This document shows positions 48,569 through 57,918 of a DNA stretch of 64,000 nucleotides, piece after piece (the first letter of the stretch is position 1; every line of letters starts with the position of its first letter). This DNA comes from Lewinellaceae bacterium. Its GTDB lineage: Bacteria; Bacteroidota; Bacteroidia; Chitinophagales; Saprospiraceae. The stretch spans positions 62,001 to 126,000 of the forward strand of contig JADJUJ010000006.1 of assembly GCA_016710765.1 (NCBI GenBank), read 5' to 3'. The position numbers and the translations under genes are program-made. The notes under the pieces were generated by a model. It did no database searches and was not told the DNA's origin. It was given only the letters and a program-made list of their open reading frames with translations.

Positions 48569-50497
48569 ATGATTACCACCGCACTCAAGTACCAATTCAG
48601 GTCACTCGAAAACATTCCCGTAAAAATCTGGTCGGATGCCAGAGAGGGCAGTCTCCATATTGCACAGTCAATTGCTCTTGCCATCCGGCAGCGGCAGCAG
48701 GACGGCGAGCGGCTGGTACTTGGGCTGGCTACGGGCTCATCGCCGATTCGGATTTACGAGGAATTGGTACGCATGCACCGGGAGGAAGGCCTTAGTTTTA
48801 ATAATGTGGTGACCTTTAATCTGGATGAATACTATCCGCTGGCGCCGGAAGCACAGCAAAGCTATGTTCGCTTCATGGGCGAATACTTTTTTGACCACAT
48901 CGATATTCCCAAGGAAAATATCCACATTCCGGATGGGCGAATTCCAATGCCGGAGGTTGCCAATTATTGTGCGCAATATGAGCGACTAATTGATCATTTC
49001 GGTGGAATTGATATACAGTTGCTGGGCATCGGTCGAACAGGGCATATTGGCTTCAATGAGCCGGGCTCCTGGGAAAATTCGTTGACGCGAATGGTACGCC
49101 TGGACAGTTTGACCCGAAGGGATGCCATTAAAGATTTCTTACGGGAAGAAGATGTGCCCTACCGTGCACTTACGATGGGGATAGGTTCCATTTTTAAGGC
49201 AAAAACCATTTATCTAATGGCTTGGGGTATGCACAAGGCTGATATTCTGCGGGAGGCAGTTGAGGGGCCAGTGAACTCGGTTGTACCCGCCTCGTACCTT
49301 CAGAAACACCCCAATGTTAAGGTATACGCTGACGAAGCCGCTGCAGCGGAACTGACGCGCATGAAAGCGCCCTGGCTGGTGGGCATGTGCAACTGGTCGG
49401 AAGACCTGATTTGCAAGGCGGTGGTATGGCTGTCGCAAAAAACGGGAAAGCCCATCCTGAAACTGACCGATACCGATTACAGCGAAAACCACCTGAGCGA
49501 ACTCACCGTTGAGTACGACAATGCCTATAACATCAATATTCGCATATTCAACAGCTTGCAACACACCATCACTGGCTGGCCGGGAGGAAAGCCCAATGCA
49601 GATGATACCCACCGGCCGGAACGCGCACAGCCTGCCCGGAAAAGGGTAATCATTTTCAGCCCCCACCCCGATGATGATGTGATTTCAATGGGCGGAACTT
49701 TTCTCCGATTGGTCGAGCAAGGACATGATGTGCATGTGGCGTACCAAACTTCCGGTAATTTGGCAGTGCACGACTACGACGCCAGGCGTTACATCGAGTT
49801 TTTAAAGGAGTCTTCGCCGGATGGACAGCCCCTCGAACGGATGGACAGCATGCTCCGGTTTCTGGATACCAAAGCGCCAGACCAATCAGATACGGAAGCC
49901 GTACGCCACATCAAAGGCTTGATCCGCCGTGGGGAAGCAAGAGCCGGAGCCCGGTTTGCCGGTTTGCCCGACGACCACATTCATTTTCTTGATATGCCCT
50001 TTTACGAAACTGGCCGGGCGCGTAAAAAACCACTTGGGGAAGAAGATGTCCGAATTGTTGTTGCGTTAATGGAACAAATAAAACCACATCAGGTGTATGC
50101 TGCCGGCGACCTGGCCGACCCGCATGGTACCCATCGCGTTTGTCTGGAATCTATTTTTGAAGCATTCGGGCAATTAGGAGCAGGGAAACCGCAAAACGAT
50201 GAGAAAACTGCCTGGATTGATGGTTGCTGGCTGTGGATGTACCGCGGCGCCTGGCACGAATGGAACGTGGATGAAATTGAAATGGCGGTACCCCTTAGCC
50301 CTATGGAGCTTGAAAAGAAACGAAAGGCCATTTACATGCACCAAAGCCAAAAAGACCGCCCTCCTTTTCCAGGGGATGACCACCGTGAGTTTTGGCAAAG
50401 GGCAGAAGAGCGTAACCAGCGCACAGCCCAAATTTACCGCCAACTCGGCCTCGCTGAATACGAAGCCATGGAGGCCTTCCGGCGCTGGAAATTTTAA
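48569..50497 (+). CDS. NagB-like glucosamine-6-phosphate deaminase domain fused to PIG-L/LmbE deacetylase
   Basis: 642 residues. Residues ~1-330 are NagB-like: LATGSSPIRIYEEL, FNLDEYYPL and GIGRTGHIGFNEPGS. Residues ~355-600 are a PIG-L/LmbE-type zinc deacetylase: FSPHPDDDVISMGG (zinc motif) and DPHGTHRVC (third ligand His). Together the domains could remove an acetyl group and then deaminate an amino sugar phosphate. In E. coli NagB the matching motif is GNDGHIAFNEP with catalytic Asp141; here that position is Thr (GRTGH), while the following His and the Glu are kept. This fused architecture occurs in other Bacteroidota, so the change may define a subfamily with altered chemistry. No signal peptide; cytoplasmic. 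The ATG at 48569 is chosen because the N-terminal residues fit the family. Confidence 0.88.
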   Translation: MITTALKYQFRSLENIPVKIWSDAREGSLHIAQSIALAIRQRQQDGERLVLGLATGSSPIRIYEELVRMHREEGLSFNNVVTFNLDEYYPLAPEAQQSYVRFMGEYFFDHIDIPKENIHIPDGRIPMPEVANYCAQYERLIDHFGGIDIQLLGIGRTGHIGFNEPGSWENSLTRMVRLDSLTRRDAIKDFLREEDVPYRALTMGIGSIFKAKTIYLMAWGMHKADILREAVEGPVNSVVPASYLQKHPNVKVYADEAAAAELTRMKAPWLVGMCNWSEDLICKAVVWLSQKTGKPILKLTDTDYSENHLSELTVEYDNAYNINIRIFNSLQHTITGWPGGKPNADDTHRPERAQPARKRVIIFSPHPDDDVISMGGTFLRLVEQGHDVHVAYQTSGNLAVHDYDARRYIEFLKESSPDGQPLERMDSMLRFLDTKAPDQSDTEAVRHIKGLIRRGEARAGARFAGLPDDHIHFLDMPFYETGRARKKPLGEEDVRIVVALMEQIKPHQVYAAGDLADPHGTHRVCLESIFEAFGQLGAGKPQNDEKTAWIDGCWLWMYRGAWHEWNVDEIEMAVPLSPMELEKKRKAIYMHQSQKDRPPFPGDDHREFWQRAEERNQRTAQIYRQLGLAEYEAMEAFRRWKF

Positions 50498-50520
50498 GCG
50501 GTGCCAAGGGGCATAAAAAA

Positions 50521-50546
50521 AGCCGCCGGAACTTTTTCCGGCGGCA
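50521..50546. terminator. GC-rich hairpin downstream of the NagB-like fusion
   Basis: Perfect stem gccgccggaa / ttccggcggc around a 4-base loop, preceded by a run of seven A. Read on the minus strand the stem is followed by a T-run, so it fits a terminator in that direction best. On the plus strand it could still end the fusion-gene transcript. Confidence 0.55.
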
Positions 50547-50714
50547 AAACTACTTTGTGCATATAGACGCTCAAACACTTCACGGTGCGGTAAAAAGCAC
50601 CTGTGCAATGCTGCTCATTTTTTCACTGCAAAGATAAGGGCAAAATAATAATTTGTAAAGGCGTATAATGTTAATTAAATTTAAAATTATATTCTGACAA
50701 ATATCTTACAATGC

Positions 50715-50753
50715 AAAAAAATTGGGCTGATCATTTGTCGTGACCAGCCCAAT
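50715..50753 (-). terminator. Intrinsic terminator of the hemW-mscL pair
   Basis: Stem attgggctg / cagcccaat with a run of seven T on the minus strand after it, 40 bp past the mscL stop. Confidence 0.75.
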
Positions 50754-50792
50754 ACAGGAAGATTGTTTTTTTGATTAATGGGAATTCAGTGC

Positions 50793-51068
50793 TTATTCAG
50801 CCTTTTTACCAGCAGCCTTCACCAGCATAAAAAGTACCAGGCCAACGATTACAAAGTTGACAATGGCATTGATGAAATTGCCAATCTTTACCTGACCCAA
50901 TACGATTTCTGAAAAATCCGGGTTGCCGGTAATCATACCCAGGATAGGGGAGATTACATCCCCAACAAAAGAGTCAATGATTTTTTGAAAGGCGCCGCCA
51001 ATGATAACGGCAACTGCCAGGGCGAGTACATCACCGCGAAGCAGAAAAGATTTGAATTCTGACCACAT
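50793..51068 (-). CDS. mscL: Short MscL-type large-conductance mechanosensitive channel
   Basis: 91 residues from the start MWSEFKSFLLRG at 51068; a longer in-frame ATG at 51269 would add non-homologous residues that overlap the end of hemW. The N-terminal amphipathic helix, first membrane helix (ALAVAVIIGGAFQKIIDSFVGDV) and second membrane helix (INAIVNFVIVGLVLFMLVKAA) match MscL. The protein is clearly shorter than E. coli MscL (136 residues): the periplasmic loop is reduced and the C-terminal cytoplasmic helix bundle is missing after AAGKKAE. MscL opens under membrane tension to release solutes during osmotic downshock. It lies 46 bp after hemW and is probably co-transcribed with it. Confidence 0.88.
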   Translation of the reverse strand: MWSEFKSFLLRGDVLALAVAVIIGGAFQKIIDSFVGDVISPILGMITGNPDFSEIVLGQVKIGNFINAIVNFVIVGLVLFMLVKAAGKKAE

Positions 51069-51114
51069 AAATTTTTCGTTTTGTGATAAAATTGGTTCGA
51101 GGTAAAAGTATGTA

Positions 51115-52291
51115 TTATGTATTGTGTGTGCGATAATTTCTGGCGCTTTTTTTTGCCAAAAAGTATTTTTTAAATATAAAAAGATCCAATGCGATCTTAT
51201 CGGCCAATAATTTACCGCGCGGGCTAAGCCGAAATGATTGTCCCTGTTGCTCCACCATGTCCTGAGCAACCAACGCCTGCACGCGCGCCAGAAAATAGTT
51301 TAAAAAAGTAGGCCCATAGCTTGCTATCTGCTCCTGGGAACAACCCCAGCTGGTTCTCAGGCCGGTCATGATGTATTCGTTGTACCGTTGCTCCGGTGTT
51401 AGCACTTCCAGTTCGGCTGGAATGAGATCTTTTCGAGGATCGGATGTACAAGGCATTGTTGGCGATGTTCCATTGCCGGCTGCTGCCGTTAAAAGAATGC
51501 GCCGAAGGACCAATGCCAAGGTAGGGAGCGCCTTTCCAATAGCTGCTGTTGTGCCGGGCGTAATAACCAGGCTGGGCGAAATTGGAGATTTCGTATTGTT
51601 CATAGCCAGCCTTTGCACTGTAATCCATCAGGAATTCCAGCTGTCTTGCGGCCTTCTCTTCGTCTACGGGTTGCGACTTGCCCTTTTTTACAAAATGATC
51701 GAGCGCCGTTCCCTCCTCTACGGTTAGACAGTAGCAGGAAAGGTGCGGGATGCCCTGCGCCGTAACGATGCGCAGGTTCTCTGCCCATTGCGCATCACTC
51801 AGCAGGGGAGAGCCATAAATGAGGTCGACGGTGAGGTTTTCAAAGCCGGCGCGCTGTGCCTGTTCCATACAGGCTCTGGCTTCGTGCGCGTGGTGTGCGC
51901 GGTTCATCCACACCAGTTCTGCTTCGTCAAAACTCTGGATGCCGATGCTCAGCCGGTTAATCGGGGTGTAATTCCGCCAGTCGGCCAGCACTTCCGGATT
52001 AATATCATCGGGGTTGGCCTCCAGCGTAATCTCTGCATCGGGTGAAAGCTGAAACAAACGGTTAATCTGGATGAAAATTTGTTCCAGCTCTCCAACGCTA
52101 AGCAAAGAAGGCGTGCCGCCGCCCAGGTATACCGATTCAAGGGGCGCCTCTGGCAGGTAATCCTGCCGAAGTTCCAGTTCCCGCAACAAGGCCTTTAACA
52201 AAGCGTCCTTCTGCTTCAGGGAAGTGGAGAAGTGGAAGTTGCAATAGTGGCAGGCTTTTTTACAAAAAGGAATATGCAGGTAGATGCCCAT
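51115..52291 (-). CDS. hemW: HemW-like radical SAM protein / haem chaperone (frame broken)
   Basis: Start MGIYLHIPFCKKACHYCNFH carries the CxxxCxxC cluster motif (C10, C14, C17). Further marks are YLGGGTPSLL, ITLEANPDD, NRLSIGIQSF, DLIYGSP and YEISNFAQPG, all typical of HemW (formerly annotated as oxygen-independent coproporphyrinogen III oxidase-like), which delivers haem to target proteins rather than making it. The frame breaks at a T4/A4 run (51430-51433); in the next frame the C-terminal part continues (LIPAELEVLTPEQRYNEYIMTGLR, SPRGKLLADKIALDLF) to a stop at 51115. Corrected length ~390 residues is normal for the family, so an intact gene is likely in vivo. Confidence 0.9.
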
Positions 52292-52519
52292 GGAAGGAAG
52301 TAGGGTGATTGGTCTTTGGGTGTTGGTCTTTAGCCAGGTGGTACCGTTTCAATTCAAATTAATTTATTGCAAAGGCGGATTGGTGGATTTTAACCCAAAA
52401 CATGGGTAAGTATAATTTACAAGTCCCAATTCTGGCTATTTTTTTCAATAGGATGATGTGGCATCTTTTAGCACACTACTGTACACTTTAGGAAATCCAA
52501 AACCTAATGTGGCTAATTT

Positions 52520-52754
52520 AACGTGAGTTTTGGATAGAATTTCCGATTTCCGATTACATGAATTCCGATTGTTGATTGGATTTGAAATTTATGATTTGGG
52601 AAAAGCCGAAATCATTTCAAATAAATACCACGTTAAGTACGGGTTTCAGACAATCAAATTCAAAATCTTAAATCCAATCAACAATCGAATTCATGTAATC
52701 GGAAATCGGAAATCCTTTTTCATGTAATCGGAAATTCTATCCAAAACTCACGTT
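52520..52754. repeat. Long imperfect inverted repeat (MITE-like hairpin element)
   Basis: The left arm, ~52520-52598 (aacgtgagttttggatag, then ttccgatttccgattacatg and gattgttgattgg), is matched in reverse complement by ~52666-52754. The right arm carries an extra inserted copy of catgtaatcggaaat. About 65 bp of spacer lies between. It is non-coding and sits in the intergenic gap 52292-52822 between the starts/ends of hemW and the DUF4129 gene. It could be a non-autonomous mobile element or a structured RNA; no transposase is present. Confidence 0.8.
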
Positions 52755-52822
52755 AATTTAAAAAATGTCCAATAGTGAAATCTTTTAGTTGTTTCTGGCA
52801 AAGCCAACCAGCCAAAGCCCGG

Positions 52823-53521
52823 TTATGCTTGTGCTAAAAAACGCTTAAAGTCGGGCTCAAGTTGCTGAAAGGTAGATGCCTGGAGCATAGCATTGCCATA
52901 CCAAATGCGTTCGAATGTTTTGGTAAGGTACTGAAATTCAGGATAGCGGGCGTGGTTTCGCATCTCCCGGAGGTAGTCGCGGTTGGTCTTTTCCCTCGAC
53001 CATTGAATGGCATTTTGAGCAGACAACTGTTTGATCACCTGCAGAAAATATAGGCGGATGGCCAAAGGATAATTTTGGTCCTTCAACGCCTCACGCAGGA
53101 ATCGATCCAGGTCCGATTCCTGTAGGTATTCCTCCAGGTTGTCGAGGGTGATTTCTACGCCATCGCGGGATATCTGTTTGTTGCGGGGCTGTTGGACGAG
53201 GTAATACACAAAATAGCCAAGACCCAAAAGTGCTGCCACCACCACCAGGACCTGCAGCAAGATGCCCAGCCACCGCGTGGAATCGGTGAATTGAAAGCCA
53301 GAGCGGTCCTGGCCTGTTTGCTGTTTTTTTTGTTTTGGCGGTTTGGGAAGGTCCTTGCTGTAATCAAGGCCCTCCGAGGCTTTTTCCCAGTTTTGTTGAT
53401 CAATGGTCCTCGACGCAATGGGCATCTCCGGATTGGGAGCCGAATCCGGTTGAGCCGCAGTTATGCCCGTCGTCAGAACAAACAACAGTAGTAGAATCTT
53501 AATTTTATTTTTCATCATCAC
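52823..53521 (-). CDS. DUF4129-type membrane protein with signal peptide
   Basis: 232 residues: signal peptide (KIKILLLLFVLTTGITAAQ), Pro/Lys-rich linker, one membrane helix (~84-110, LGILLQVLVVVAALLGLGYFV), then a cytoplasmic part with the DUF4129 C-terminal pattern (YPLAIRLYFLQVIKQL, RTNRDYL-like TNRDYLREM, FERIWYGN). This family typically sits with MoxR ATPase/DUF58/SpoIIM genes in Bacteroidota. Here it lies 15 bp after the SpoIIM-family gene and is probably in the same operon. Function is unknown. Confidence 0.75.
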   Translation of the reverse strand: MMMKNKIKILLLLFVLTTGITAAQPDSAPNPEMPIASRTIDQQNWEKASEGLDYSKDLPKPPKQKKQQTGQDRSGFQFTDSTRWLGILLQVLVVVAALLGLGYFVYYLVQQPRNKQISRDGVEITLDNLEEYLQESDLDRFLREALKDQNYPLAIRLYFLQVIKQLSAQNAIQWSREKTNRDYLREMRNHARYPEFQYLTKTFERIWYGNAMLQASTFQQLEPDFKRFLAQA

Positions 53522-53536
53522 TGTACAAGGTCCGGG

Positions 53537-55391
53537 TTATTCCCTCGCGAGCCCCCTGATTTGTCTTGCTGAACCTACCTTTTTAATGTTGCTGTGTAGG
53601 GCAGCGGCATCACTTATTTCTACATTGGAAAAAAACATCAAAGCGGCAGAAAGAATCATCAGCAAAAATATGAAATTGATGATGGCGCCAGCGGCAATTG
53701 TGGTGGTAACACTGTAAAAAATGCGCAGATACTGTTCTCCCGGGGGGACCAACCAACTGAAGAATCCCACGAGGGTGGTCCAGGCGGGGAATAAAGGAAG
53801 AGGAAAAACATCATGCCCAGGCTGACGTAGAAGAATCCCAGCAGGCTGGTTTGGCTGAAACGAAAAGTAATGAAACTGCGCGCTGCTGCCAGAATAGGGT
53901 TGGGCATCTCGAAGTACAGGGTTGCCGCCCAAAGTGTCGCCAGTGGGAAAAACAGGATGCCCATTAACCATACCAGAACGCCTGAGGAAATGGTCATGAT
54001 CTGGAGAAAAGCATAGGCCGGGAGGGTTAGGGTAAGTACCAGCACTACCCGCCGCAGCAAAGGCATGCGGTTGAGCCTGTCGGGTGGGAGTTCTTTCTCA
54101 ACGCTTCGAAAACCTGCCCAGCTGATGCCCGTCAGGATGACCAATTGTACCAGTGGAATCCAAAATCCTTTCCCCATGCGGAAGAAGTCCTGTGCACCCT
54201 CAAACACGCCAAAAGCATTGTCGGAATAAACAAATAAACTTAAGGCTTTATCGGCGTTAAAAGGATAAACAGCCATGGCAAACAGGACAGCGCCGCCAAA
54301 AATACAGCCGAAGGTGGTCTGCTTGTGCCTTTTAACAGCGTAAAGGCATCGGACAATATTTCACCGCTGCTTTTAATCACATTGAACCTAATCGCAACGG
54401 GTTGATCCGGAGGCAGGTCGGCCGGTGTTGCCTCTTGCCAGGCGTATTTTCTGGAAAGCCGCCAGGGGTACCATACAAAATAAAGGAGCACAAAGGCCAG
54501 TGACAAGGCAATGAAACACCCGCGGATGAAATCGGGCGTTTCTGTATAACGGGTAAGAAAGCCTTCAAATATGGCTGCCAGAACAATTATGGGTACTATT
54601 CCAAGCAGGATTTTGATGCCCCGACGCAGGGAAATCTGGAAAGCGCGGGTGCGGGAATACGTGCCGGGGAACAACAGGCCGGAACCGATCACCAGGCCAG
54701 CGCCACCTGCGATTATCAGGGCGCTGATTTCCAGGGTGCCGTGGATCCATATGGTGAGAAATGATTTCCAGAATAATCCACGCTCGATAAAGAAATATTG
54801 AAAAACCCCGACCATGATGCCATTGTACATCAGGTAGACCAAACTACCCACCCCAGCCAAAACACCGCAGAGCGCAAGGATAAGGGATACAAAGAGGTTG
54901 TTGGCCGCAATGCCAATGGTCATACCCAGGGGCCGGCTGGCTTTGTAAACGGCCATCGGGTCCTTGTTCTCAATATTGGCCAGGGTCATGGCCACATAGT
55001 CCTCTCCAAGTATGGTGTGGGCAAATTCGGGGTTCAACATGCTCGATAAAACACCGATACCAAAGGCCAGCAAAAAAACGCTAAAGGCGAGCAACAAGGC
55101 TTTTCGTGACTCCCAAATGATCTGGGGTAATTCCGTCTCCCAGAAACTGCGAAACCGTTCCTTGGGGAAGCGCTTGCCCCGGTACACATCGTGAAAAATA
55201 CGCTGCGCCATGCTGTTCAGGTACATCCTGACAGACCGGTTGGGGTAGAAGGTTCGGGCATACGATAGATCATCGGTAATCTGAACGAAAAGATCGTTCA
55301 GTTTCTCGGGTTCCTTTCGGTTCTCGTGGAGCATCTCCTCGAATGCCGCCCATTTCTCTTTGTTTTGATCGATAAACCGGGTTTCGCGCAC
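53537..55391 (-). CDS. SpoIIM-family multi-spanning membrane protein with long C-terminal extension (frames broken)
   Basis: The first frame (55391 to stop 54240) holds a stage II sporulation protein M-type region: a cytoplasmic helix-rich start, then membrane segments with NNLFVSLILALCGVLAGVGS, YFFIERGLFWKSFLTIWIHG and EISALIIAGGAGLVIGSGLL. Near 54330 (A-run) the natural continuation is in another frame, TTFGCIFGGAVLFAMAVYP, which opens the next ORF; near 53790 (C-run) a second shift leads to AWTTLVGFFSWLVPPGEQYL and the stop at 53537. Read as one protein it is ~618 residues, with ~240 more residues of membrane helices after the SpoIIM part. The alternative is two overlapping genes. SpoIIM homologues in non-sporulating Bacteroidota have no settled role. 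It starts 5 bp after the haem-binding gene. Confidence 0.7.
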
Positions 55392-55396
55392 GGTAG

Positions 55397-55904
55397 TTAT
55401 TTGCTAGGTGCATTCGGCCTGCGCAGAACGAGGCTGTCGGCTGGATAGTGTAATTTTATGGTGTCCTGTATGGCCTTGGCCCAGGATGTGAGGGCTTCTT
55501 TTTGTGCTGCAGATAGAACGGCGTCGCGGTGGATCAAAGTGTAAGAGGACATCGGCATTTCGCCTTCCTCCACCATTTCCACCACTTCCTCCGAGCTATG
55601 GTTTTGATAGGCGATCTTCCGGCCGGTGAAATCGTTAAAATTCAAGTGTTTTTCCCTCTACGACGTGGTTGTTGAGAAAAAGCCCGATGGGCTGAATCGC
55701 GTTGTACCAAGGATAAACAGTGGTGTTACTGTGGCAGTCGTAACAAGATGTTTTGAGGATGCCCTGCACGTCGGGCGGTATGGGGTAGACGCTGGCGATG
55801 TCGTGCCGGGTATCACTCGACAGGTTTTTCTCCGGGCGAATGAATTGAACCAGTACAAAGAGGGCCAGAACAGTCCAAAGAAGGATTTTAAGGTATTTTT
55901 TCAT
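55397..55904 (-). CDS. Haem-binding domain protein, CXXCH type (frame broken)
   Basis: An N-terminal membrane anchor or signal (LKILLWTVLALFVLVQFI) is followed by KTSCYDCHSN (C54, C57, H58), a c-type haem-attachment motif, and by YPWYNAIQPIGLFLNNHVVEGK. A run of five A near 55655 breaks the frame; deleting one A joins VEGKHLNFNDF to the next frame, which continues with QNHSSEEVVEMVEEGEMPMSSYTLIH to a stop at 55397. Combined length ~168 residues fits the haem-bd family of Bacteroidota, periplasmic proteins of uncertain redox or sensing role. It heads the operon with the SpoIIM-family and DUF4129 genes. Confidence 0.85.
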
Positions 55905-56041
55905 AACGGAATATTGCTTTTAATTAAACAACGAAACTCCAAACCTACTGGAAAAATTGACAATTAAAAACATTTAATGTGGCTTTCATCCTTTTTTGAG
56001 CGCCTTTTGTCTATTCCTTAACACATAGCAATCAAAACGCG

Positions 56042-56049
56042 TAATTTTG
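56042..56049 (+). promoter_or_regulatory. Candidate -7 box for the subtilisin-like protease
   Basis: TAATTTTG matches TAnnTTTG. The predicted start of transcription is ~65 nt before the ATG at 56123. No clear -33 motif. Confidence 0.3.
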
Positions 56050-56122
56050 ACGTTTCATATAGGTTAGCGATCCGAGATGTTGGATCGCCCCTTCAGTTTC
56101 AACATTTAAATCAATTAGCACA

Positions 56123-57796
56123 ATGCAATTCAAGAAGTATCTTATGATGCTGGCGCTTTGTCTGCCAGCTTATTTTATGGCTGCTCAGGGAGCAAAAGCC
56201 CCGGACAACTGGTTTACCAAAGACAAAACAGCCGACGGTGTTCAAGGTACCAGCTCTGACCAGGCGCTGCAGCAACTAAAAGCAAAGGGCAAAAAGGGCC
56301 AGACCATCATCGTCGCAGTATTGGACTCGGGCGTGGATTATAACCATGAAGATCTGAAAGACATCATGTGGACCAACCCCGGCGAAATCCCAAACAACGG
56401 TATCGACGACGATAAGAACGGTTACATTGATGACATTCATGGCTGGAATTTCCTCGGCGGTAAAAACGGCAACGTGGAGCACGAAACACTCGAGCTGACC
56501 CGCGAATACGTACGCCTGAAAAAGAAATACGGCGATGCCACCACGGGTACGGATAAAAAAGAATTCAAATACTGGCAGGATGTTAAAACCCAGTTTGAAG
56601 AAAAACGCGGCGAACTCGAAGGCCAAAAAGCCATGGTAGCCGATTATTTTGTCAAAGTAGAAAATGCTTATGCCACGGCAAAAAAAGCATTGGGTAAAAC
56701 AGAAATCGCAGCCGACGACCTGGATGCACTGAAAAAAGGCGACGATGCTGCCAAAGAAGCCGCTACGGTATTGGAGCGCGCACTGGGTCAGGGCCTCGAT
56801 GAAGCGAGCCTTGGGGAGCAAAAAACGGAAGCCACGAAGTACTTCGACAACAGCCTGGCCTACAACTACAACCCGGAATACAACCCACGCACGGTGGTGG
56901 GTGATAACCCCAACGATTTAAGCAACCGTTTCTACGGCAACAACGACTACCAGGGCCCGGATGCTTTCCACGGTACGCACGTTGCCGGTATTATTGCTGC
57001 AGAACGTGGCAATGGAATCGGTATTGACGGCGTTGCCGACAATGTACGCATCATGAGTGTGCGCTGCGTGCCAGACGGCGACGAGCGCGATAAAGACGTT
57101 GCAAATGCCATTCGCTATGCTGTCGACAATGGCGCAAGCATCATCAACATGTCGTTTGGTAAGGCTTTTAGCCCCGACAAGCCCTATGTTGATGCTGCTG
57201 TAAAATATGCTGCTGCCCACGACGTATTGCTGGTACACGCTGCTGGTAACGATTCGGAAAACAACGACACCGATGCAAACTTCCCCAACGACGGCTATGC
57301 TAAAAAAGGTGGCTTGTTCAAACCTAAAACGGCTCCAAACTGGCTGGAAGTTGGTGCATTGAACTGGCGCAGTGGCGAAAAAAGCCCCGCCAATTTCTCC
57401 AACTACGGTAAGAAGAATGTCGATCTCTTTTCTCCAGGTGTTGCGCTGTACTCTACTGTTCCCGACAATGGTTATGGCAATGCCAGTGGAACCTCGATGG
57501 CTTCTCCTGCTGCTGCCGGTGTAGCAGCTATTATCCGTTCCTACTACCCCGACCTCTCTGCCAGTCAGGTGAAAGATATCATGACTGAGTCGGTTGTGAA
57601 GCAAACGGGCGAGGTATTTAAGCCAGGCACCACAGAAAAAGTGCCTTTCAGCGACCTCTGTGTCAGTGGTGGCGTAGTGAGTACCACCCAGGCTATTGCA
57701 AAGGCTGAGACTACCAAGGGTAAAATAAACAAAAAAGCCAGCTGGCGCGAAGCCGGTATGGGCAAAGCAACAAAGGGCAAAACAGTAACACCGTAA
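56123..57796 (+). CDS. Secreted subtilisin-like serine protease (S8) with helical insertion
   Basis: 557 residues with a signal peptide (YLMMLALCLPAYFMAAQ). Catalytic triad: Asp68 in VAVLDSGVDYNH, His283 in FHGTHVAGI, Ser458 in GTSMASPAAAG; the oxyanion Asn lies in HAAGNDSEN. Between Asp and His there are ~215 residues, against about 30 in subtilisin; the extra part (~115-260) is Lys/Glu-rich and probably helical (ELTREYVRLKKKYG, KALGKTEIAADDL). The C terminus is basic, with no recognisable T9SS sorting domain, so it is probably periplasmic or exported another way. It acts in general or envelope proteolysis (family knowledge). Single gene, with a terminator directly after. Confidence 0.92.
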   Translation: MQFKKYLMMLALCLPAYFMAAQGAKAPDNWFTKDKTADGVQGTSSDQALQQLKAKGKKGQTIIVAVLDSGVDYNHEDLKDIMWTNPGEIPNNGIDDDKNGYIDDIHGWNFLGGKNGNVEHETLELTREYVRLKKKYGDATTGTDKKEFKYWQDVKTQFEEKRGELEGQKAMVADYFVKVENAYATAKKALGKTEIAADDLDALKKGDDAAKEAATVLERALGQGLDEASLGEQKTEATKYFDNSLAYNYNPEYNPRTVVGDNPNDLSNRFYGNNDYQGPDAFHGTHVAGIIAAERGNGIGIDGVADNVRIMSVRCVPDGDERDKDVANAIRYAVDNGASIINMSFGKAFSPDKPYVDAAVKYAAAHDVLLVHAAGNDSENNDTDANFPNDGYAKKGGLFKPKTAPNWLEVGALNWRSGEKSPANFSNYGKKNVDLFSPGVALYSTVPDNGYGNASGTSMASPAAAGVAAIIRSYYPDLSASQVKDIMTESVVKQTGEVFKPGTTEKVPFSDLCVSGGVVSTTQAIAKAETTKGKINKKASWREAGMGKATKGKTVTP

Positions 57797-57841
57797 ACGG
57801 TTGTTCAACGTCGGTTAAGACCGCTTAATTGAGCATTACTG

Positions 57842-57876
57842 AAAAGGGTAGTTGACAACATGTCAACTACCCTTTT
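57842..57876 (+). terminator. Intrinsic terminator after the S8 protease
   Basis: Perfect 16-bp stem (aaaagggtagttgaca / tgtcaactaccctttt) with a 3-nt loop, 46 bp past the stop codon. Because the arms start with A4 and end with T4, it can work in both directions and could also end the converging coiled-coil gene. Confidence 0.85.
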
Positions 57877-57918
57877 AATGTTAATTCCGAACACGTTCGT
57901 AGTTCAATAATTGTTGAA

